Shown here piece by piece: positions 1 to 7,010 of a stretch of DNA of 8,081 bases (the stretch's first letter is position 1; the number at the start of each line of letters is the position of its first letter). Below the pieces are notes generated by a model that was not told where the DNA came from, searched no databases, and was given only the letters and a program-made list of their open reading frames with translations. A program made the translations under genes and the position numbers. The stretch is from Syntrophobacterales bacterium (lineage in GTDB: Bacteria; Desulfobacterota; Syntrophia; Syntrophales; UBA6807), in NCBI GenBank assembly GCA_021159265.1, contig JAGGSD010000247.1, positions 1-8,081 on the forward strand. The letters are read 5' to 3'.

Positions 1-23
1 TGCCCCCATCGGCCTTAAACATG

Positions 24-85
24 CTTTGTAAAAGTTACTTTCCATTATAATGCCGTAAAACGGCATAGCGGAGCTTTTTACGAAA
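24..85. repeat. Interrupted palindromic intergenic element
   Basis: The core is a perfect 7-bp inverted repeat, ATGCCGT (50-56) and ACGGCAT (60-66), around an AAA loop. Outside it, CTTTGTAAAAG (24-34) can pair with CTTTTTACGAAAC (74-85 region) across an internal loop, allowing one extra T and G-T pairs. The right arm ends in a run of five T (75-79), so in RNA it could also act as a weak terminator for a gene left of the window. I recall similar palindromes between genes in Desulfobacterota genomes, but that is memory and not a search. It may be a dispersed REP- or MITE-like element or simply a terminator. Confidence 0.5.
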
Positions 86-152
86 CTGTCAACTTTAAAT
101 CCGTCAAAAACGGTTCACTTTTAATTCTTAAATGACATTTTTAAGTTTTTGC

Positions 153-181
153 TTGACAAAAATTGCCGCTGATAGTAAAGA
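153..181 (+). promoter_or_regulatory. Candidate sigma-70 promoter for the rpiR-like gene
   Basis: A perfect -35 hexamer TTGACA (153-158) is followed after 17 bases by TAAAGA (176-181), a poor match to the -10 consensus. The surroundings are strongly A+T-rich, which favours a promoter. The only better -10 box, TATAAT at 210-215, has no -35 partner at a usable distance. A small hairpin, CCGT (101-104) with ACGG (110-113), lies upstream. Between promoter and gene is the palindrome GAAA-AA-TTTC (195-204), which could be an operator for autoregulation. Transcription from here could cover the regulator and the genes behind it, since no clear terminator follows the regulator. Confidence 0.35.
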
Positions 182-238
182 ACAAAAAAAGAAGGAAAAA
201 TTTCTCTTATATAATATTACGGAAGGAATTTTTTCACC

Positions 239-1126
239 ATGCCGATTGATCTCCTACTCTCAGAAAAAAGGAATTACCTCACCGCGACCCAGCAGCGGGC
301 ATTAAAATACATCACGGAAAATTATGAGGATGCCGTTTTCCTGACAGCATCGAGTTTGTCACGGCGCATAGGTGTCAGTGAAGCTACCATGGTGCGGCTT
401 GCCCAGGCCCTTGGATTTCACGGTTTCCGGGGAATGCAGAGAATGTTGCGGAAGAATTTCCAGAATCGGCTCTCCACCGATGCGCGACTTGAGCAAGCTG
501 TTAAACATGCCAAAACCGATGAGGATATTCTGGTAAAAGTTGTACAGGAAGACATCCGCAATCTTACTCAAACCCTCGAATCCCTTTCAATCGAGACCTT
601 TCATCAGGCGGTCACAGAAATGGCAACCGCCAGGAAGATTTTTGTTGTCGGATTAAAGGGCAGTCACTCAGCCGCAGTAGTACTTGCAAGATATCTCAGC
701 TTCTTAAGGGAGGGGATATTTCTGTTAAAACCGGGATATGGGGATATCTGGGATTCATTTCACGACGTTGGCGTGAAAGATTTAGTAATTGGCATCAGTT
801 TCCCTCGATATCCCCGGCTCACAGTAGAGGCCCTGGCGTACGCCAACGATCAGGGAGCCAGAGTGGGGGCAATTACAGATTCGCTGTTTTCTCCTCTCGC
901 GGATCACGCTCATTGGGTGCTTCCGGTTAAGCATCAGCTGGATTCCTTTATAGAGTCGTATACCGCCGTTATGAGTCTGATTAATGCGCTGCTCACGGCC
1001 CTGAGCATTCGAAATCCACGGGAAACATTGAAGGCTCTGAAAAAACGGGAAACTCTCTGGAAGGGGAAAAACGTCTACTGGGCGACGCGAACAGAGAGGG
1101 GCAGAGGACAGAAAATGATATCTTGA
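239..1126 (+). CDS. RpiR/MurR-family transcriptional regulator (HTH + SIS domain)
   Basis: This is a cytoplasmic DNA-binding regulator of 295 residues, a usual length for the family. The N-terminal HTH_6 domain covers about residues 1-77, with the helix-turn-helix near 36-60 (TASSLSRRIGVSEATMVRLA). A SIS ligand-binding domain follows at about 120-260. Its first loop reads GLKGSHSAA (138-146), with Lys140 where sugar-phosphate SIS domains often have Gly. The second loop reads ISFPRYPRLTVEAL (186-199) in place of the phosphate-binding SxSGxT type. This suggests a ligand other than a sugar phosphate, in keeping with the downstream carboxylate genes. The start at 239 has GGAAGGA (221-227) 11 bases upstream. 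It is first in the cluster and co-oriented, so it probably controls the transporter and CoA genes; the sign of control cannot be told. Family assignment is firm, ligand unknown. Confidence 0.93.
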   Translation: MPIDLLLSEKRNYLTATQQRALKYITENYEDAVFLTASSLSRRIGVSEATMVRLAQALGFHGFRGMQRMLRKNFQNRLSTDARLEQAVKHAKTDEDILVKVVQEDIRNLTQTLESLSIETFHQAVTEMATARKIFVVGLKGSHSAAVVLARYLSFLREGIFLLKPGYGDIWDSFHDVGVKDLVIGISFPRYPRLTVEALAYANDQGARVGAITDSLFSPLADHAHWVLPVKHQLDSFIESYTAVMSLINALLTALSIRNPRETLKALKKRETLWKGKNVYWATRTERGRGQKMIS

Positions 1127-1225
1127 AAATCTATTCAGGAAGGAGGTGAGAGTGAGTATAGGAAATTAGTATTTATAAATTATTTGGTTCTAAGGAGAAA
1201 ACTTGATTAAAAAAAGGAGGACAAG
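1127..1225 (+). promoter_or_regulatory. Leader of the TAXI binding-protein gene with two SD-led mini-frames
   Basis: AAGGAGGTGA (1140-1149), a near-complete match to the anti-Shine-Dalgarno end of 16S rRNA, precedes only a five-codon frame, GTG at 1152 to TAG at 1167-1169. A second SD, AAGGAG (1192-1197), lies five bases before TTG (1203), which opens an eight-codon frame rich in Lys and Arg. That frame's stop TGA (1227-1229) overlaps the binding-protein ATG (1226-1228). The gene's own SD is GGAGG (1216-1220), five bases from the start. Between them is a perfect palindrome, ATTTATAAAT (1171-1180), which could be an operator or a -10 region, though no good -35 accompanies it. Whether the mini-frames are translated is unknown. 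Confidence 0.35.
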
Positions 1226-2185
1226 ATGAAAAAAGCATTGTACGCAGTTTTGGTAATTTGCCTGGCTGTTGGTCTGGTTTTTGCCGGTCCGGCTGTAGCC
1301 AAGAAGGTATTTCTGACCATAGGAACCGGAAGTCCGGGTGGCTGCTATTACCCCCTTGGCGGTGGTATGTCTGTCATTATCCAGAAAACTATCGACGGGG
1401 TCAGGTGCGCGGCCGAGTCAACGGGCGCATCGGTGGAAAACAGCCGTTTGGTGGGTATTGGAGACACCGATATGGGAATGGCAATGGGGAGTGTTGCCTA
1501 TAAGGCAACCAAGGGGCTGAAGCCCTTTAAAAAGAAATATCCCCTTGTGGCTCTGTTTCAGATGTATCCGGCACCGGAGCATATTGTGACTACCAAACAG
1601 TCCGGAATCAAAACAATAGCCGACTTGAAGGGAAAGAAAGTCTCTATTGATGTTCCGGGAAGCGGTTGCTCAACCGTGGCCAAGGCTATTCTGAAGGCGG
1701 CCGGTTTTGATCTTAAAAAAGACCTGAAACTTGCCAACCTTTCCCAGTCGGAATCTGTCCAGGCCCTGAAGGACGGAGTTGTCGATGCCTGTTTCTTCAA
1801 TTTTGCCTATCCCGCGTCCGCGGTGATGGATCTTGCCGCTACCAGGGATATTGTTATGGTTCCCGTCAGCAATAAGCTTGCCGACAAGGTTGTTAAAGAG
1901 AATCCTTACTATCTTAAAGTAACCATTCCCAAGGGAAGCTATGATGACGTTGATTACGATGTTCTCTGCATCGGTGACTCCAACGTGATGGTTGCCAACA
2001 AAGATATGCCTGACGATATCGCCTACAAGATCGTCAAGGCGATTTACACCAACGTAAAAGAGGGCAAATACGCCCTTATCAACATTCATCCGATTGCCGC
2101 TCAGTTGACACCCGCAAACGCGGTTAACAGCCCGATAGCACTTCACCCGGGTGCGGCAAAATACTTCAAGGAAGTAATGAAATAA
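1226..2185 (+). CDS. TAXI-family TRAP transporter solute-binding protein
   Basis: This is the periplasmic substrate-binding subunit of a TRAP transporter, which captures a small organic anion and hands it to the permease. It has 319 residues, normal for TAXI proteins. A Sec signal peptide spans residues 1-25: Lys2-Lys3, a hydrophobic stretch (4-20), then AVA before Lys26. There is no lipobox cysteine, so it should be soluble. The mature protein opens with the TAXI signature TIGTGSPGGCYYPLGGG (31-47). It continues with ESTGASVENSRLV (64-76), the second-lobe VPGSGCST (143-150) and SVQALKDGVVDACFF (177-191), and ends with HPGAAKYFKEV (307-317). The start is fixed by GGAGG (1216-1220) and the signal peptide. 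The DUF1850 and fused-permease genes follow, completing the transporter. TAXI ligands include glutamate-like and other carboxylates; the substrate here cannot be predicted. Confidence 0.95.
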   Translation: MKKALYAVLVICLAVGLVFAGPAVAKKVFLTIGTGSPGGCYYPLGGGMSVIIQKTIDGVRCAAESTGASVENSRLVGIGDTDMGMAMGSVAYKATKGLKPFKKKYPLVALFQMYPAPEHIVTTKQSGIKTIADLKGKKVSIDVPGSGCSTVAKAILKAAGFDLKKDLKLANLSQSESVQALKDGVVDACFFNFAYPASAVMDLAATRDIVMVPVSNKLADKVVKENPYYLKVTIPKGSYDDVDYDVLCIGDSNVMVANKDMPDDIAYKIVKAIYTNVKEGKYALINIHPIAAQLTPANAVNSPIALHPGAAKYFKEVMK

Positions 2186-2194
2186 AAACCAACA

Positions 2195-2222
2195 GCCCGG
2201 CCGGCAACATTACCGGCCGGGC
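2195..2222 (+). terminator. Strong intercistronic hairpin after the binding-protein gene
   Basis: This is a perfect 10-bp G+C-rich inverted repeat, GCCCGGCCGG (2195-2204) and CCGGCCGGGC (2213-2222), with an eight-base loop. It starts nine bases after the binding-protein stop. No T-run follows, so it is not a standard intrinsic terminator. It more likely reduces read-through or protects the upstream mRNA 3' end, which would let the binding protein be made in excess over the membrane parts, as is common in binding-protein transporters. It ends 10 bases before the DUF1850 start and may also mask that start. Confidence 0.6.
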
Positions 2223-2232
2223 ACTTGTACCT

Positions 2233-2715
2233 ATGCCCTTGAGAATTATATATATCCTGTTTTTGCTGATCCAGTTGTTGAATATCCCTGCCTTTGCGGC
2301 AGAAAAAAACGATCTGTATCTTCAAGTGGTGGGACAGCCTGAGGGCAAGGTCCTGCTGGAATTTCAGGTTGGTGCTGGAGATCTTTTTTATATCGATTAT
2401 GTCCATTCTTCTGATCACACCCCGGTTCATGACATTTTTCGAATAGATAAGGGTGGGATCGTTCTTATTGAGGAAGATTTCGACTGGTACGGTTCAGGCC
2501 TGGAATCTCTCTCAAATGCCGGAGCGAGGGTTTCCCTTTTGGGGGATAAGACGAGGGTCTTTCTGCGCCGGAAATGTCCCAGGTTTCTGCTTCGCGTGGG
2601 AAGGGTGGCTGGCCATGTTATTACATACAAAGACAGTCGGATCCCGCTGCTGTCCATTGCCAGGGGAGGGGATTCGGTATGGATTCGTCTGGTGAAAAAA
2701 GAGAGGGGAAAGTGA
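2233..2715 (+). CDS. DUF1850 domain-containing TRAP-associated protein
   Basis: This is a small exported protein of 160 residues. Residues 1-22 look like a Sec signal peptide (hydrophobic stretch 5-21, AFA before Ala23). The body matches DUF1850, a family typically encoded between TAXI binding proteins and fused TRAP permeases. Recognisable parts are YIDYVHSSDHTPVHDIF (53-69), corresponding to the family's aromatic-x-HS...P-V/E motif, and DFDWYGSGLES (82-92). The biochemical role of DUF1850 is not known; an accessory periplasmic role in transport is a guess from gene order. The ATG at 2233 gives a complete signal peptide, but no convincing Shine-Dalgarno precedes it, only the right arm of the hairpin. 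The stop at 2713-2715 lies just before the permease start, implying translational coupling. Confidence 0.85.
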   Translation: MPLRIIYILFLLIQLLNIPAFAAEKNDLYLQVVGQPEGKVLLEFQVGAGDLFYIDYVHSSDHTPVHDIFRIDKGGIVLIEEDFDWYGSGLESLSNAGARVSLLGDKTRVFLRRKCPRFLLRVGRVAGHVITYKDSRIPLLSIARGGDSVWIRLVKKERGK

Positions 2716-2717
2716 GT

Positions 2718-4706
2718 ATGGAAGAAAAAAGAGACAAGATCATGGATCCGTCGCTTGAGGAGGAAATCAGCGTTGCGGAGGGCGCCGCACAGGAAGTTTT
2801 AGAGAAGCTTGAAAAAAAAAGGATGTATACAGACACCGCTGGTCTGGCAATTACAATTATTGCCGTAGCGGCCTCCTGCTATCATCTGGTCTATGCCTAT
2901 CTTCACCCGTTCTTTGCCCTTGACCACAGGGCGATACACTGGATGCTGATGTCTGTCCTGCTCTTTGCCCTCTACCCTTTTTCCCAAAAAAGATCTCCAA
3001 AAAACAGGATGTCTGCTCTTGACTGGATCTTCCTGGTTGCTTCTGTTGGCATATGTGTATGGATATTTATTTATTCAGGACCGATATTGAATCGTGCAGG
3101 CACGTTTTTGCCTATTGATGTGGCAATGGGAACCATTCTTATAATATTGGTGCTGGAGGCGACGAGAAGAACAACGGGACCGGCCGTTTCGCTTATTGCA
3201 ATCATTTTTATATGTTATGCGCTCTTTGGTCCCTATCTGCCCGATTTTATTTGCCATAAGGGGTACAGTATCAAGAGGCTGTCCACCTACCTGGCACTTT
3301 CTACGGACGGGGTGTTCGGCGTTCCCCTCGGGGTCTCCGCAAACTTTATCCTACTGTTCATCCTTTACGGCGCCCTTTTGAGGAAGACAGGAGCGGGACA
3401 GTTCTTTACGGACGTCGCCTTCGCTCTGACGGGTTGGTCAAGAGGCGGCCCAGCAAAGGCAGCCGTTGCTTCCAGTACATTTTTTGGAATGATATCCGGG
3501 AGCTCCGTGGCAAATACTGTGACAACCGGGTCTTTCACAATACCCCTCATGAAGAGAACGGGTTATCCAGGGTACTTTGCCGCGGGTGTTGAGGCATCCT
3601 CGTCAACCATGGGACAGATTATGCCTCCAATTATGGGAGCTGCTGCTTTTATTATGGCCGAGTTTTTATCCATTCCATACTACAAGGTATGCATTGCTGC
3701 TGCGATACCTGCGTCCCTTGCCTTTTTTTCAACTTTCATGCAGGTGCACTTCAGGGCTGTTTCAATGGGTCTGGCGGGTCTGCCAAGGGCGGATCTGCCA
3801 AAAATCGGGAAGGCCTTTGCCGAGGGATGGCATCATGTCTTTTCGATTTTTCTTCTTATCTATTTCCTTATGAGGAATTTCTCCCCGGAAAGAGCAGTGT
3901 TCTGGGCGATTGTCGCGACTGTTGGGTCCTCGTTCATCATGAATGTCATCAGAAAGAAATCTGCCAGGGAATTTGGAATGTTGATCCTGGAGGGTTTAAA
4001 AGAGGGCGCTACGGGGGCCGTCGAAGTAGCCGCCGCCTGCGCCGCGGCCGGTATCATCATAGGCTGCATCACGATGTCGGGTCTGGGAATCAAATTTTCC
4101 TCTCTCATTGTTGACGCATCAATGGGACATCTCTATCTGGCGTTGCCCTTTACCATGATTGCCTGTGTCTTTCTTGGTATGGGAGTTCCCACCACCGCCC
4201 AGTATATTATCATTTCGTCCCTTGTCTCGCCCGCTCTTATCCAGATGGGGGTACTGCCTATTGCCGCCCATCTCTTCATCCTGTATTACGGCACGAGGGC
4301 CGACATCACGCCGCCGGTGGCGTTAGCCGCTTACGCCGGAGCGGGAATCGCCAAATCCGATCCCTGGAAGACAGGTGTAAACGCATTCCAGCTTGGCATA
4401 GCGGGATTTATCATTCCCTTTATGTTTGTTTACGCGCCCGAGTTACTGTTGATTGGAAGCCCTTGGGCTATCCTGACGAGTTTTCTTACGGCGGCTTTCG
4501 GAATTGTGTGTCTCGCAGCCGGTGTTCAGGCCTGTTTGCTTATCAAGGCGAAATGGTACGAGGTTGTTATATTCCTGATAGTAGCGTTTCTTATGATAAA
4601 GCCCGGCCTGGTGACGGATGGAGCAGGTTTTGCGCTGTTCGCCTTGGTCTTCATCTCGCAGTGGCTGAGGAAAAAGCGCGGGATAGCGCCAACAGCCGCT
4701 GCATAA
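2718..4706 (+). CDS. TRAP transporter permease, fused 4TM/12TM (DctQM-type)
   Basis: This is an inner-membrane permease of 662 residues in which the small (DctQ-like) and large (DctM-like) TRAP subunits are fused, as is usual for TAXI systems. It imports the substrate bound by the TAXI protein using an ion gradient. A hydrophilic, acidic N-terminus (1-38) precedes hydrophobic segments near 41-62, 73-88, 101-120, 133-149 and 155-175. The large domain carries MISGSSVANTVTTGSF (258-273), EASSSTMGQIMPPIMGAA (292-309), GMGVPTTAQYII (487-498) and ADITPPVALAAYAGAGIA (528-545), which resemble the ligand- and ion-site loops of DctM. A hydrophobic tail covers about 580-650. I chose ATG at 2718, nine bases after GAGGGG (2703-2708). 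GTG at 2712 is in frame and overlaps the DUF1850 stop, but sits only three bases from that SD. A still earlier in-frame ATG at 2574 would lie inside DUF1850. Confidence 0.94.
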   Translation: MEEKRDKIMDPSLEEEISVAEGAAQEVLEKLEKKRMYTDTAGLAITIIAVAASCYHLVYAYLHPFFALDHRAIHWMLMSVLLFALYPFSQKRSPKNRMSALDWIFLVASVGICVWIFIYSGPILNRAGTFLPIDVAMGTILIILVLEATRRTTGPAVSLIAIIFICYALFGPYLPDFICHKGYSIKRLSTYLALSTDGVFGVPLGVSANFILLFILYGALLRKTGAGQFFTDVAFALTGWSRGGPAKAAVASSTFFGMISGSSVANTVTTGSFTIPLMKRTGYPGYFAAGVEASSSTMGQIMPPIMGAAAFIMAEFLSIPYYKVCIAAAIPASLAFFSTFMQVHFRAVSMGLAGLPRADLPKIGKAFAEGWHHVFSIFLLIYFLMRNFSPERAVFWAIVATVGSSFIMNVIRKKSAREFGMLILEGLKEGATGAVEVAAACAAAGIIIGCITMSGLGIKFSSLIVDASMGHLYLALPFTMIACVFLGMGVPTTAQYIIISSLVSPALIQMGVLPIAAHLFILYYGTRADITPPVALAAYAGAGIAKSDPWKTGVNAFQLGIAGFIIPFMFVYAPELLLIGSPWAILTSFLTAAFGIVCLAAGVQACLLIKAKWYEVVIFLIVAFLMIKPGLVTDGAGFALFALVFISQWLRKKRGIAPTAAA

Positions 4707-4792
4707 AGAAGGGTTCGAGGGGTCAAGTGAAGGAATGTCAGGGCGCTGATAAAGTCTTCAGGGAACAAGCCCTTGAATCCTTGAACCCTTTT
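4707..4792. repeat. Long imperfect inverted repeat between permease and synthetase genes
   Basis: Starting directly after the permease stop codon, bases 4707-4727 can pair with 4772-4792. Of 21 positions, 17 are Watson-Crick, three are G-T and one is a mismatch, enclosing a 44-base loop. The arms are built of short related words (GGGTTCGAGG, GGTCAAG; CCTTGAATCC, TTGAACCC). I remember comparable words in dispersed palindromes of Desulfobacterota genomes, but could not search. A second, smaller pairing, CAGGG (4759-4763) with CCCTTG (4770-4775), is possible inside. The right arm runs into TTTT (4789-4792), so the RNA form might weaken read-through into the synthetase gene. The remainder of the gap to 4851 holds only the next gene's ribosome binding site. 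Confidence 0.6.
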
Positions 4793-4851
4793 CTCCAGCT
4801 GAATTGGAGGAGAACCAGAACAACTAAGAAATCGAAGGGAGAAAGTATATT

Positions 4852-6981
4852 ATGGAAAGATCATTGGAAAAGGTTTTTAACCCTGGGTCGATTGCTGTCA
4901 TAGGAGCCTCCGAGGTCCCGGGGAAGGCCGCCGAGAGGAGGACGAGGAGCCTTATTCAGGGGGGCTACAAGGGGAACATTTACCTTGTAAACCCGAAGAG
5001 AGACAAGCTCTTCGGGATGAAGGCCTATCACAGCATCACGGAAGTCGATAAGGAAATAGATCTAGTTATGATTATCGTTGCACCCAGATTTCTTGCTTCT
5101 GCCGTGGCGGACAGCGTAAAAATGGGGGCGAAGGGGATTATCATTATTACCGCAGGTCTCGGAGAGACCGGTGAAGAGGGAAAAAAGATCGAGGCCGAGA
5201 TTTTGAGTGAGGCGGCAAAGACAGGGGCCTATGTCATCGGTCCTAATTGCAGCGGCATGTTCAACGCCTCGGCAGATATCAATATGTTAGGCATTCCTAC
5301 TATCAATAAGGGCTCGATTTCGGTTCTTACACAGAGCGGCAATGTGATCGATTCATTAACTCATTTCGCCACAATAAAAGGGTGTGGCTTTAACAAAATG
5401 ATCAATGTCGGCAATGCCGTGGGAGTTCAATTACATGAGTACATTACTTACCTGAAAGATGACCCTGATACAAAGGTCATCGCGACCTACCTCGAAGGCA
5501 TCAAAGGGGGGCATGAGCTGGTCAGGGTTGCCCGGGACGCGGCAAAGACAAAACCGATTATTGCCCTTAAAGTGGGGAAATCGAGTGCCGGGGCAAGGGC
5601 CGCCGCCTCTCATACGGGTTCGCTAGCTGGTGATGACATAATCCTTGATGCCGCCTTCAGGCAGGCGGGCATTGTGAGGGTGTCCAACGCGGATGAACTG
5701 GTCGATATGGCTGCTGTATTTTCCAATTGTCCCATCCCGAAGGGGAACAGACTGGTTATCATGTCAGAGGGTGGCGGCGATAACTCCATAGCGGCGGACA
5801 ATGCCGAGAAGTACGAAATGCAGGTTCCCATCCTCAGCGAGGAAACCCAGGAAAAAATGATACCCATTCTTCTTGCGGGGATGCCCGCTCATAACCCAAT
5901 TGATTATGGCGGAACAGCGGAAGAGAATCCGGATGTTATTACTCAGTGTGTCAAAACATGCATGGAGGATGATCAGGTTGATGGAATCTTGATAACCGGT
6001 TTCTTTGGAGGTTTCTTTGATATAATAGCTCCTCATATTGCGGCTCTGGAAGAACAGACAGCAAAAGATCTGGCCGATCTGGTTAAAAAATATAAGAAAC
6101 CACTTATTGTGAATACCAGTTATGCCAGAGATCCCATTAAATCTCTCGGCATACTGAAGGAAGCCGGGATTCCGGTAATTGAATCTTCCGACAGGGCCGC
6201 ACAGTGCATGAGCGCGCTGATGCATTTTGCCGTCAATCAGAAAAAAATCAAAGAGATGCACATTCCCGAGGAAAAGGTTGTGGAACGGGCAGGAGTCAAA
6301 GAACTCTTCAGGAAGGTGACGGCTGAGTCAAGACACAATCTTCTTGAGACGGAGTCAAGAGAGTTGCTCAGCGAATATGGTGTTTCCCTTCCGGCTGCGG
6401 AACTGGCAAAAACCCCTGTGGAAGCGGTAGAGGCGGCTGACAGACTGGGGTATCCTCTGGCAATGAAGGTAGTAAGCCCCGACATTCTTCACAAATCGGA
6501 CGCGGGAGGAATTAAGCTGAATCTTTCGAACGCGAATCAGGTAAGGGCGGCATTTGAAGTGATTATGAAGAATGCCGGGAAGGTCGCTCCGCGGGAAAAC
6601 ATCGTAGGAACACTGCTTTCACCGATGGTTCCCCCGGGACAGGAATGTATTATCGGGATGATCCGGGATGCTCAGTTCGGCCCGGTTATTATGTTCGGTC
6701 TGGGAGGAATATTTGTGGAGGTGCTGAAAGATGTTTCCTTCAGGGTAGCCCCCCTAGCTGATGAAGATATAGATGAGATGATCAGAGAGATAAAAGGTTA
6801 CAAAATTCTGACCGGTGTGAGAGGGGAAAAAGCGAAGGATATTGAGGCAATAAAGGGTGTCTTGGCGAAACTGTCCGAGATCGTAATCGACAATCCGGAG
6901 ATCAACGAGCTTGATCTTAATCCGGTGATTGTCCATGAAAAGGGTTTATCCATTGTAGATTCAAGGGTGTTGATTGGATGA
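4852..6981 (+). CDS. Acyl-CoA synthetase, NDP (ADP)-forming, single-chain alpha-beta fusion
   Basis: This cytoplasmic enzyme of 709 residues makes an acyl-CoA from an acid, CoA and ATP, releasing ADP and phosphate; it may run in reverse to make ATP. Domains in order are a CoA-binding Rossmann domain (about 8-130, SIAVIGAS at 13-20, GPNCSG at 130-135), a succinyl-CoA-ligase-like domain (about 150-290), a second ligase domain (about 300-460) and an ATP-grasp domain (about 488-709). The conserved phosphohistidine lies in ASHTGSLAGDD as His254, and the second in the ATP-grasp motif KVVSPDILHKSDAGG (539-553) as His547. Both are present, so activity is expected. The second ligase domain has SEGGGDNSIAAD (305-316) where many relatives read NAGGPG. 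The start is supported by AAGGGAG (4835-4841), ten bases away. The acid is unknown; acetate- or pimeloyl-type names should not be assumed. Confidence 0.92.
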   Translation: MERSLEKVFNPGSIAVIGASEVPGKAAERRTRSLIQGGYKGNIYLVNPKRDKLFGMKAYHSITEVDKEIDLVMIIVAPRFLASAVADSVKMGAKGIIIITAGLGETGEEGKKIEAEILSEAAKTGAYVIGPNCSGMFNASADINMLGIPTINKGSISVLTQSGNVIDSLTHFATIKGCGFNKMINVGNAVGVQLHEYITYLKDDPDTKVIATYLEGIKGGHELVRVARDAAKTKPIIALKVGKSSAGARAAASHTGSLAGDDIILDAAFRQAGIVRVSNADELVDMAAVFSNCPIPKGNRLVIMSEGGGDNSIAADNAEKYEMQVPILSEETQEKMIPILLAGMPAHNPIDYGGTAEENPDVITQCVKTCMEDDQVDGILITGFFGGFFDIIAPHIAALEEQTAKDLADLVKKYKKPLIVNTSYARDPIKSLGILKEAGIPVIESSDRAAQCMSALMHFAVNQKKIKEMHIPEEKVVERAGVKELFRKVTAESRHNLLETESRELLSEYGVSLPAAELAKTPVEAVEAADRLGYPLAMKVVSPDILHKSDAGGIKLNLSNANQVRAAFEVIMKNAGKVAPRENIVGTLLSPMVPPGQECIIGMIRDAQFGPVIMFGLGGIFVEVLKDVSFRVAPLADEDIDEMIREIKGYKILTGVRGEKAKDIEAIKGVLAKLSEIVIDNPEINELDLNPVIVHEKGLSIVDSRVLIG

Positions 6982-7010
6982 TTATTATAATCAAATAAGG
7001 GAGGCAAAAA

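Noticed and set aside
210..215. TATAAT upstream of the regulator as the main -10 box
   Set aside because: The sequence about 17 bases upstream is A-rich with no -35 likeness; the TTGACA at 153 is too far away.
1670..2146. 158-residue antisense open frame opposite the TAXI binding-protein gene
   Set aside because: It lies wholly within a well-supported gene, has no recognisable domain and no ribosome binding site of note; it is a shadow frame.
2574..2717. In-frame N-terminal extension of the permease from ATG 2574
   Set aside because: The extra 48 residues overlap the DUF1850 coding sequence, look like an out-of-frame translation of it, and lack a ribosome binding site; ATG 2718 fits the SD and family.
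4463..4903. Plus-strand frame bridging the permease end, the gap and the synthetase start
   Set aside because: It overlaps two firm genes in another frame, runs through the inverted repeat, and its product has no family character.
5764..6261. 165-residue antisense open frame inside the acyl-CoA synthetase gene
   Set aside because: No domain seen and the sense frame is a full-length enzyme with catalytic residues; shadow frame.
6986..6991. TATAAT just before the crotonase gene as an internal promoter
   Set aside because: No -35 box at a usable spacing, and the 29-base gap with a strong ribosome binding site is adequately explained by co-transcription.
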